7,480 nt of DNA, from NCBI GenBank assembly GCA_903850725.1, contig CAINMG010000035.1:1-7480 (forward strand). Reading direction: 5' to 3'. The position numbers and the translations under genes were made by a program. Under the pieces are notes generated by a model that was not told the origin of the DNA, did no database searches, and saw only the letters and a list, made by a program, of their open reading frames with translations. Shown here in pieces: positions 1-4,713 of this stretch. How positions within the stretch are numbered: position 1 is the stretch's first letter; the number at the start of each line of letters is the position of its first letter. The DNA is from Candidatus Staskawiczbacteria bacterium (GTDB lineage Bacteria > Patescibacteriota > Minisyncoccia > Minisyncoccales > Staskawiczbacteraceae).

Positions 1-254
1 CAACAGCTGGAGCAGTGTATTTTGAAACATATGGCTCTTACAATCGTGATGCTTCAAATAGTTTTAATAACTCCACAGATTATTATAAAGTTTCAAATTC
101 TTTAAACGCCGCAGGATATAATACTACAGTATCTTCAAATGGTAGTGCATGGTGTGCTAGCGTATTGCTAAAAGCAAGTTCTACTAATTATTGTGTGGAT
201 TCTACTGGAAACAAAAAAGAGGGTGGAGTTTGTGCATCTCAGGCTTGTCCATAA
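1..254 (+). CDS. Type IV pilin-like protein, C-terminal part (5' end outside window)
   Basis: The frame is open from the first complete codon at base 3 and stops with TAA at 252-254, leaving 83 visible residues. The N-terminal prepilin signal and helix lie outside the window. The visible part is rich in Ser, Asn, Thr and Tyr, as expected for an exported globular pilin domain. It has four cysteines (codons at 153, 192, 231 and 246). The first two sit in the contexts AWCASVLL and NYCVDSTG, a pairing I associate with C-terminal domains of PilA/GspG-type pilins in candidate-phyla bacteria; a disulfide is likely. A GTG at 15 could be read as a start, but the frame continues upstream of it and a pilin needs its missing N-terminus, so I treat the gene as truncated by the window edge. 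A terminator follows directly. It is probably a major pilin or abundant pilin-like subunit processed by the PilD encoded downstream. Confidence is good for pilin-like, low for the exact subunit. Confidence 0.68.
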   Translation, partial: TAGAVYFETYGSYNRDASNSFNNSTDYYKVSNSLNAAGYNTTVSSNGSAWCASVLLKASSTNYCVDSTGNKKEGGVCASQACP

Positions 255-272
255 TTTTTCTGATTTGAAATT

Positions 273-305
273 AAACACTCTCTCAAAAATGGGGGGTGTT
301 TTTTT
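273..305 (+). terminator. Intrinsic terminator of the pilin gene
   Basis: The left arm at 273-283 (AAACACTCTCT) pairs with GGGGGGTGTTT at 291-301 through A-T, C-G and several G-U pairs, around a short A-rich loop. The right arm runs straight into a T tract ending at 305. It starts 18 bp after the pilin stop codon. The G-U pairs make it weaker than the second terminator at 1322-1354. Confidence 0.75.
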
Positions 306-338
306 GTGGATTTTTTTAGAGGTTTGACCATCGAGATA

Positions 339-366
339 TTGTTTTTATGTGAAGTTTTGGTATAAT
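339..366 (+). promoter_or_regulatory. Extended -10 promoter of mntA-hepT
   Basis: A perfect TATAAT lies at 361-366, preceded by TGG at 358-360 (the TGn extended -10). A weak -35 candidate, TTGTTT, lies at 339-344 with a 16-bp spacer. The predicted transcription start is near base 373, giving a leader of about 35 nt before the mntA ATG at 408. It is the only good promoter between the pilin terminator and mntA, so the toxin-antitoxin pair probably has its own transcript. Confidence 0.6.
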
Positions 367-407
367 AAAGACATAATGAAAAAAGGCAGAATTTAAATTG
401 AACTAAT

Positions 408-821
408 ATGATTAAATTTAATGAGGAAAAATTAAAAGAGGTTACTGAAAAATACGGTTTAGCCGATGTTTATTTATTTGGTTCTCAAATTTCTGGCTTT
501 GCCAGAGAAGATAGCGATCTTGATGTGGCCGTGAGGTTTGAAAATGGTTTGCCCAAAGAAGAAGAAAGAGGAAAGCTATATGGCAATATTTTTTCTGATT
601 TATCTTTATGTTTTGATAATTACAAGATTGATTTGGTTTTTATGGATGAAGTTTTGTTGCATTTTCAGTTTAAAATTATAAATGATGGTCAGCTAATTTA
701 CTCAGTGGATATGGAAAATTCCTTGGAATTTCAAGAGAAAATAGCCAATTATTTTAGAGATTATAAATATTTTATTGATGAATATTTTAAAGGAGTTTTA
801 GAATTTTCTACAAGTAATTAA
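408..821 (+). CDS. mntA: MntA-type minimal nucleotidyltransferase antitoxin
   Basis: This 137-residue protein has the minimal nucleotidyltransferase signature GSx10DxD: G25-S26, then ten residues, then D37-L38-D39. A third likely metal-binding Asp, D75, lies in the strand KIDLVF. In the MNT-HEPN family this enzyme transfers AMP from ATP onto a tyrosine of the partner HepT RNase and so neutralises it. The size and the HepT-like gene 13 bp downstream support the antitoxin role. An in-frame TGA at 399-401 fixes the start at or after the ATG at 408. No Shine-Dalgarno sequence is visible in the preceding 20 bases. The C-terminal third (about 103-132) is helical and rich in Phe, Tyr and Lys, plausibly the HepT-docking part. 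Expression is probably from the promoter at 339-366. The fold assignment is firm; activity and partner specificity are inferred from the family. Confidence 0.9.
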   Translation: MIKFNEEKLKEVTEKYGLADVYLFGSQISGFAREDSDLDVAVRFENGLPKEEERGKLYGNIFSDLSLCFDNYKIDLVFMDEVLLHFQFKIINDGQLIYSVDMENSLEFQEKIANYFRDYKYFIDEYFKGVLEFSTSN

Positions 822-834
822 AAATAAATTTTAT

Positions 835-1269
835 ATGGAAAACAATTTTGATGACGAAAAAATAATTGAAAGAATCAGCGATATTAAAAACTCCATCTTA
901 GAGTTAGACAAATTTAAAAAAATGGATTTGGAAGAGTTTTTAAAGGATCATAATAACTACAATTTATCTGCTTATCATTTAAGGATTGCACTGGAGGCAG
1001 TTTTGGTAATTGGAACTCATATTTTATCCAGAATTCCTCAAAACGGAAAGAAAAAAGATTATACGCAGATTATTCTTTCATTAGCTGACTATAATGTCTT
1101 ACCAAAAGAGTTTAGTCAAAAAATAAAAGGGATGGCTGGTTACAGGAATAGGTTGGTTCATTTGTATTGGAAAATTGATCCAAAAGAACTTTTGTCTGTA
1201 ATAAAGGAAAATTTAGAAGATTTTGAAAAGTTTATTGAATATATTGATAAATTTATCAATAATATATAA
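835..1269 (+). CDS. hepT: HepT-like HEPN RNase toxin (DUF86)
   Basis: This is a 144-residue, mostly helical, charged protein. Near the C-terminus it carries the HEPN motif Rx4HxY: R104, H109 and Y111 in RNRLVHLY. In characterised MntA-HepT pairs the Arg and His form the RNase active site, and the Tyr is AMPylated by the antitoxin to switch the toxin off; tRNA is a reported substrate in one system. Residues 44-65 match the helix typical of DUF86 proteins (HLRIALEAVLVIG). All key residues are present, so the toxin looks intact. The gene lies 13 bp after mntA in the same direction, and the two should be co-expressed. No Shine-Dalgarno sequence precedes the ATG at 835, so translation may rely on the AT-rich leader or on read-through from mntA. 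An inverted repeat overlaps the stop codon. The RNA target cannot be read from the sequence. Confidence 0.9.
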   Translation: MENNFDDEKIIERISDIKNSILELDKFKKMDLEEFLKDHNNYNLSAYHLRIALEAVLVIGTHILSRIPQNGKKKDYTQIILSLADYNVLPKEFSQKIKGMAGYRNRLVHLYWKIDPKELLSVIKENLEDFEKFIEYIDKFINNI

Positions 1270-1298
1270 TGGAAGTAAGGGAAAATCATACTTCCATT
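1268..1298. repeat. 10-bp perfect inverted repeat over the hepT stop codon
   Basis: AATGGAAGTA at 1268-1277 is the exact reverse complement of TACTTCCATT at 1289-1298, separated by 11 nt. The left arm includes the last two bases of the hepT TAA. No T tract follows, so it is not a classical terminator. It could be an mRNA 3' stem that protects the transcript or a dyad protein-binding site; the sequence does not decide. Confidence 0.6.
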
Positions 1299-1321
1299 AG
1301 GCAAAGTAATTAATACTAGAA

Positions 1322-1354
1322 AACGCCCTTCAAATTTTGAGGGGTGTTTTTTTT
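1322..1354 (+). terminator. Intrinsic terminator of mntA-hepT
   Basis: AACGCCCTTCAA (1322-1333) pairs with TTGAGGGGTGTT (1337-1348), giving a GC-rich stem with two G-U pairs and a 3-nt loop, followed by eight T residues at 1347-1354. It separates the toxin-antitoxin transcript from the pilus operon. Its right arm resembles that of the terminator at 273-305 (GGGGTGTTTTTTT in both). Confidence 0.85.
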
Positions 1355-1372
1355 GTAAAAAAATGGTAAAAT
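1345..1372 (+). promoter_or_regulatory. Probable extended -10 promoter of the pilD operon
   Basis: TAAAAT at 1367-1372 is preceded by TGG at 1364-1366, giving TGGTAAAATAA, very like TGGTATAATAA of the mntA promoter. The -35 region would fall in the T tract of the terminator (TGTTTT, 1345-1350, 16-bp spacer) and is poor. The predicted transcription start is near 1379, about 15 nt before the pilD ATG. The position is right, but the match is weaker than for the first promoter. Confidence 0.45.
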
Positions 1373-1393
1373 AAATAATAAGTACTAAATATC

Positions 1394-2212
1394 ATGATTC
1401 AAGATATCTTAATTTATATTTTTGTGGCATTATTTGGCCTGTGTATTGGCAGTTTTTTGAATGTTGTGATTTATAGAACCGAAGAAGAGAAAAGCTTTGC
1501 AAAAGGTAGGAGCTTTTGTCCAAGCTGTAAGCATAGCTTAAATTGGAAAGATTTGTTTCCTGTTTTTAGTTTTTTGTTTTTAGGTGGCAAATGTAGATAT
1601 TGCAGGGAAAAGATATCAATTCAGTATCCGTTGGTGGAACTTGTTACAGGGCTGATTTTTGTATTAATTTTAAATTTTAAATTTGAAATTTTGAATCAAT
1701 TTGAAATTTTTCAATTTTTAAACATTATATTTTGGTTTTATGTGGCTAGTGTTTTGATAATTATTTTTGTTTATGATTTAAAGCATTATTTAATACCTGA
1801 CAATGTTTTGTTCCCTGCAATAATTATTGCAGGAATATATCGAATTTTTGAAATTTGCTTGCCTGCCATCGGGCAGGGATTTTCTGTTTCGTTGTTAAAT
1901 TATTTTTATGCAATTTTAATTGGCGCTGGATTTTTCTTTGCAATTTGGTTTGTTTCGCAAGGAAAATGGATGGGGTTTGGGGATGTTAAGTTAGCTATTT
2001 TACTTGGTTTAATTCTGGGATTTCCAAATATTTTAGTTGGGCTATTTTTGTCTTTCCTTTTTGGTGCTATAATAGGTGTATTGCTGATGGTTTTGCAAAA
2101 GAAAGAAGCAAAAAGCGAAGTTCCATTTGGTCCGTTTTTAATCTTTGGAACTTTTGTAGCTTTATTTTGGGGGACTGATTTAATTAGTTGGTATTTAAAT
2201 TTAATTTTATGA
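1394..2212 (+). CDS. pilD: Prepilin peptidase / N-methyltransferase (type IV leader peptidase)
   Basis: PilD is a polytopic membrane aspartyl protease that removes the short leader of prepilins and methylates the new N-terminus. All hallmarks are present in 272 residues: an N-terminal membrane segment ending GSFLNVVIYR (19-28); a cytoplasmic zinc-binding loop with C42-x2-C45 and C67-x2-C70; catalytic D128 in YDLKHYLIPD; catalytic D197 in GFGDVK; and the conserved PFGPF at 244-248. About seven to eight hydrophobic segments fit the family. An in-frame TAA at 1379-1381 fixes the start at 1394. The TGA stop overlaps the next ATG (ATGA at 2209-2212), so translation is probably coupled to the first minor pilin. 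Two stretches look like repeat-derived insertions: residues about 94-108 (FEILNQFEIF) and 155-163 (CLPAIGQGF), which are described separately. The catalytic motifs are intact despite these. Confidence 0.96.
   Translation: MIQDILIYIFVALFGLCIGSFLNVVIYRTEEEKSFAKGRSFCPSCKHSLNWKDLFPVFSFLFLGGKCRYCREKISIQYPLVELVTGLIFVLILNFKFEILNQFEIFQFLNIIFWFYVASVLIIIFVYDLKHYLIPDNVLFPAIIIAGIYRIFEICLPAIGQGFSVSLLNYFYAILIGAGFFFAIWFVSQGKWMGFGDVKLAILLGLILGFPNILVGLFLSFLFGAIIGVLLMVLQKKEAKSEVPFGPFLIFGTFVALFWGTDLISWYLNLIL
1680..1710 (+). repeat. In-frame AT-rich direct repeat inside pilD
   Basis: AATTTGAAATTTT occurs at 1680-1692 and again at 1698-1710, an 18-bp period equal to six codons, in a longer low-complexity run of A and T from about 1665 to 1720. 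It encodes FEILNQ followed by FEIFQF between membrane segments of PilD. It reads as a small translated repeat rather than conserved PilD sequence. Confidence 0.6.
1814..1833. repeat. 20-bp perfect palindrome inside pilD
   Basis: CCTGCAATAA at 1814-1823 is followed immediately by its exact reverse complement, TTATTGCAGG, at 1824-1833. It lies in the coding region just after the first catalytic motif (residues about 141-147). Its ends, CCTGC and GCAGG, are the same as those of the hairpin 28 bp further on. Confidence 0.8.
1862..1877. repeat. CCTGCC/GGCAGG hairpin (REP-like) inside pilD
   Basis: CCTGCC (1862-1867) and GGCAGG (1872-1877) form a 6-bp all-matched stem with a 4-nt loop. It is a GC-rich island in an AT-rich gene. 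It is translated in frame as part of CLPAIGQG. From memory, such Gly/Pro/Gln-rich peptides arise from short palindromic repeats scattered through candidate-phyla genomes. Confidence 0.6.
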
Positions 2213-2763
2213 AAAAATTTAGCAAGGGGATTACTTTGGTTGAAGTTATGGTAGTGATATCTATAATCGCTGTAATCACTGGAGTTATGGTGTCTGATTT
2301 TCCTAGAATTAAGCTTCAATTAAGCTTGGGTAGAGCAGTTCATATGTTAAGTCAAGATATTAAAACTGCTCAAGATTTAGCTAATGCGGGAGCTCAACAA
2401 TTAACACAAAATGGAAATTTTATCACTCCAAAAGGATATGGTATCTACATTGATAATTCTATTCCAAATAATACAGAATATATTATTTATGCTGATGTTG
2501 ATGGTAATGGCCAATACAGTAGCATGGATATTGCACATAAAGAAGTTGATTTAAGCAAAACCGAGCCAGGAATTATAATCGAGGGGATACGTTATGGAAC
2601 TAGTGTGTTGAGTATTAATTTTGCTCCTCCAAACTTTGTTACTACAATCACAAGTTTATTAGAAGGTCAAGATGGAGTAGAAATTATTATTGCTATAAAA
2701 TCTATCCCCGATGTAACGAGAACAATATATGTAAATAAAGCTGGGTTTATCGAAACAAGATAA
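2209..2763 (+). CDS. Minor pilin / pseudopilin, GspH/FimT-like
   Basis: This 184-residue protein begins with a class III prepilin signal: MKKFSKG, with cleavage expected after G7, then ITLVEVMVVISIIAVIT. Mature residue +5 is the canonical Glu (E12), and a hydrophobic helix of about 20 residues follows. Residues 43-61 continue as an amphipathic helix (AVHMLSQDIKTAQDLANA), then a beta-rich domain with GYGIYID (77-82) and DVDGNGQY (96-103), an arrangement seen in GspH/FimT-type pseudopilins; DxDxNG could bind calcium. The frame is open further upstream to a TTG at 2188, but the ATG at 2209 overlaps the pilD stop and gives a proper 7-residue leader, so I chose it. There are no cysteines. It is probably assembled at the pilus tip or used in priming, after processing by the adjacent PilD. 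The subunit assignment is by resemblance and operon position. Confidence 0.85.
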   Translation: MKKFSKGITLVEVMVVISIIAVITGVMVSDFPRIKLQLSLGRAVHMLSQDIKTAQDLANAGAQQLTQNGNFITPKGYGIYIDNSIPNNTEYIIYADVDGNGQYSSMDIAHKEVDLSKTEPGIIIEGIRYGTSVLSINFAPPNFVTTITSLLEGQDGVEIIIAIKSIPDVTRTIYVNKAGFIETR

Positions 2764-2782
2764 TTTTTTAAATTTTAAAAGT

Positions 2783-3307
2783 ATGAAAAACAGTAGAGGA
2801 TTTACTTTAATTGAAACTATAGTCGCAATATCTATTTTATCTGTTGGGATAATAATTATTTATGGTGTTTTTTATAATATGTACATTGAGGCTAGTAGTC
2901 GAAATCATAGTTTAAAAGCAACTTATTTGGCGCAAGAGGGCGTAGAGGTAGTAAGGAATATGAGAGACAATAACTGGATCAGTCAAGCAGGTGACTGGAA
3001 GCAAGGCATTGATTCTGGTAATTGTAATGATGGATGCTATTTTGAAGCTGATTATAAGACTGGCGTGGGTGCTGGATTATCTCCTAATGTTGGTAGGTTA
3101 TTAAATGTCGATGGTCAGGGAATTTATTCTTACGATGAATCTGGTGATAATGCTCCAACAATTTTTAAACGGAAAATCACTATTACTGGATCTAATGATT
3201 TATTTGGATCAAGTGATGTTTTTAGAGTTGATTCTACTGTAAGTTGGCAAAATAGTGGTAAGGAATTTTTAATTAATATAGTAGAATTTTTATATAATTG
3301 GTACTAA
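2783..3307 (+). CDS. Minor pilin / pseudopilin, PilV/GspI-like
   Basis: This 174-residue protein has the leader MKNSRG, then FTLIETIVAISILSVGIIII, with Glu at mature position +5 (E11). The segment AQEGVEVVRNMRDNNW (50-65) follows the helix, and I recognise it as the usual continuation in PilV/GspI-like prepilins of candidate-phyla bacteria. A small beta domain includes the pair C81-x3-C85, likely a disulfide outside the cell. The family role is a minor subunit of the type IV pilus initiation or tip complex, cleaved by prepilin peptidase. It starts 19 bp after the previous stop, with no Shine-Dalgarno sequence in the AT-only spacer. Its place as second of four consecutive pseudopilins matches the common order H-I-J-K of such clusters. 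The subunit identity is approximate; prepilin status is firm. Confidence 0.85.
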   Translation: MKNSRGFTLIETIVAISILSVGIIIIYGVFYNMYIEASSRNHSLKATYLAQEGVEVVRNMRDNNWISQAGDWKQGIDSGNCNDGCYFEADYKTGVGAGLSPNVGRLLNVDGQGIYSYDESGDNAPTIFKRKITITGSNDLFGSSDVFRVDSTVSWQNSGKEFLINIVEFLYNWY

Positions 3308-3314
3308 AAGATAA

Positions 3315-3926
3315 ATGAAATATCAAAAAGGTTTCACTTTAATAGAGATGATGGTTTCTGTAAGCATTCTTCTAATTATATCAGGTATTTCTGTAAGTAT
3401 TTTTGTTTCTGTCATATTGGGGCAAAGAAAGATATTAGCTAATCAAGAGCTTTATAATCAATTGAGTTATGCTCTAGAATATATGAGTAAGTCGATGAGA
3501 ATGGCAGGTAAGGAATTGAGTTTGGAGGAAGACTCTTGTTTGGGCGTTCAAGGAAGAAGTTATTTGCTAACAAAACCAGATACTTTTGGTAGTGGTGAAT
3601 ATTTGGGTATTAAATTTATAAATCAATCAGATAATAATATTTGCCAAGAATTTTATTTAGAAAAAGATAACAATGATCCATCAAAGCCAGCAGTTATTAT
3701 GGTAGTGCGTGGGAGTGAGGCGCCAATAGCTTTGACTTCAAATAAAATAAATGTAAATTCTTTAAGGTTTATAATTAATGGTGATCCAAGTAAGCACTAT
3801 TCATCAGATGATGATGGTATTCAGCCCAGAGTTACTATTTTGTTGGGTGCTAATTTGCTTGGCTCGTCTGATGAATCGGCTAAAATTCAAACAACAATAT
3901 CGCAAAGGAATTTAAATATAAAATAA
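3315..3926 (+). CDS. Minor pilin / pseudopilin, PilW/GspJ-like
   Basis: This 203-residue protein has the leader MKYQKG, then FTLIEMMVSVSILLIISGIS, with Glu at mature +5 (E11). The helix runs into QLSYALEYMSKSMRMAGKE (49-67), characteristic of PilW/GspJ-like proteins, and the C-terminus TTISQRNL (193-200) is also typical. Two cysteines, C75 and C110, could form a disulfide in the globular domain. The segment HYSSDDDG (161-168) is acidic and may bind a cation. The gene begins 7 bp after the previous stop; AAAAG at 3306-3310 is at best a vestigial ribosome-binding site. It ends exactly where the next ATG begins. The likely role is a minor subunit in the pilus tip/priming complex, processed by PilD. 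Prepilin status is firm, the PilW/GspJ label a resemblance. Confidence 0.85.
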   Translation: MKYQKGFTLIEMMVSVSILLIISGISVSIFVSVILGQRKILANQELYNQLSYALEYMSKSMRMAGKELSLEEDSCLGVQGRSYLLTKPDTFGSGEYLGIKFINQSDNNICQEFYLEKDNNDPSKPAVIMVVRGSEAPIALTSNKINVNSLRFIINGDPSKHYSSDDDGIQPRVTILLGANLLGSSDESAKIQTTISQRNLNIK

Positions 3927-4709
3927 ATGCAGAATCTAAAATATCAAAAAGGCGTTTCATTAATAATGGTATTTTTTATAATGACAATAATGTTGTCTGT
4001 TGTTTTGGGTATAAGTACTATAACATACAGTGAGTTTAAAAATGTAAGAAGCGAAGGGGACTCAATTGTATCATTTTATGTGGCAGACTCTGGAATTGAG
4101 AAAACTTTATATTATAGTAGGAATGATATTCCAAGTTCTCCATTGGGCGTGACAAATGGGGTCTGCAATATTTGCTCAGCTTGTTCTGCGAGAGAAGGAA
4201 GCTGTGTTGCTTGCGAAGCAGTGGGAGATGATTGCAATTATTGTAGGAAATGTCAAATTACTTATACAACTACTTTTGGCGATAAAGAGTTTAAAGTCTT
4301 GGCAAATATTTTTCCTAATGGTGATTTTTATAATTTGGATATTTCATCAAAAGGATATTATAATAAAACAAGTAGGGCCATAAGTCTGCAGATAGCAAAT
4401 AAGGACTTGTCGTCATCTGTGCCTACAATAGATAGAAGCTCACTGAGAGCTGTTCGGTCAGGTACTGGGGTTACGATTTCAGCTACAATAACTGATCCAG
4501 ATGGCATAGCTAGTGTTTTGGCTCATATTAGAGACTCGCACGATCAAAATGATCCTGATATTGCCAATACTCCGCTTGAAAGAGGAGAGGGTGATATGTT
4601 CGCTGGTTCGCTGACTTTAAAAAATGGGCCTTATTTTGTTTTTATAAGAGCATGTGATTCAAATGGTAATTGTGGGCAATCAATTTCATTCCCAATTATT
4701 AATCAGTAA
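3927..4709 (+). CDS. PilX/GspK-like minor pilin with Cys-rich insert and Ig-like C-terminus
   Basis: This 260-residue protein starts with MQNLKYQKG, then VSLIMVFFIMTIMLSVVLGIS, a prepilin-type leader and helix. Mature position +5 is Met (M14), not Glu, as expected for GspK/PilX-type subunits. FYVADSGIEKTLYYS (50-64) is the usual PilX-like continuation. Residues 80-109 hold eight cysteines with symmetric spacing: C80, C83, C86, C93, C96, C103, C106 and C109. A beta-rich region follows. Residues about 165-258 look like an Ig-like extracellular domain: VTISATITDPDGI, then YFVFIRACDSNGNCGQS with C243 and C249, close to the D-x-x-G-N ending common in bacterial Ig-like folds. The ATG abuts the previous stop with no spacer and no Shine-Dalgarno sequence. 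This is probably the tip-most subunit, possibly adhesive. The adhesin role and the disulfide pattern are inference. Confidence 0.8.
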   Translation: MQNLKYQKGVSLIMVFFIMTIMLSVVLGISTITYSEFKNVRSEGDSIVSFYVADSGIEKTLYYSRNDIPSSPLGVTNGVCNICSACSAREGSCVACEAVGDDCNYCRKCQITYTTTFGDKEFKVLANIFPNGDFYNLDISSKGYYNKTSRAISLQIANKDLSSSVPTIDRSSLRAVRSGTGVTISATITDPDGIASVLAHIRDSHDQNDPDIANTPLERGEGDMFAGSLTLKNGPYFVFIRACDSNGNCGQSISFPIINQ

Positions 4710-4713
4710 TGCA

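Noticed and set aside
324..329. TTGACC as -35 box of the mntA promoter
   Set aside because: Its distance to TATAAT at 361 is 31 bp, far beyond a usable spacer, and no other -10 box lies 16-18 bp after it.
376..396. Six-codon leader ORF (MKKGRI) before mntA
   Set aside because: It starts only about 3 nt after the predicted transcription start, has no ribosome-binding site and shows no attenuator-like hairpins; most likely chance.
2188..2208. Upstream TTG start for the first pseudopilin
   Set aside because: It would add seven hydrophobic residues before MKKFSKG and spoil the short basic prepilin leader. The ATG at 2209 overlapping the pilD stop is the natural start.
2210..2212. TGA as a sense codon (recoded genetic code)
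   Set aside because: pilD ends at TGA in a typical ATGA coupling site, its family length is met there, and no gene in the window needs an in-frame TGA read as Gly or Trp.
1906..2319. Open frame on the minus strand opposite the end of pilD and the first pseudopilin
   Set aside because: It is antisense to two well-supported genes, Asn/Lys/Pro-rich with no recognisable domain. An artefact of AT-rich coding sequence.
2307..2327. AATTAAGCTT direct repeat with 11-bp period
   Set aside because: Two short copies in coding sequence encoding an ordinary stretch (IKLQLSL); likely chance in AT-rich DNA.
4156..4383. Plus-strand open frame of 75 codons inside the PilX-like gene
   Set aside because: It lies in another frame wholly within a gene whose signal peptide, Cys cluster and C-terminal domain are continuous. 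No start signal or family resemblance.
4654..4713. Upstream start for ligA inside the PilX-like gene
   Set aside because: The added 20 residues do not match the LigA N-terminus and would overlap the previous gene by 56 bp; the ATG at 4714 fits family length and alignment.
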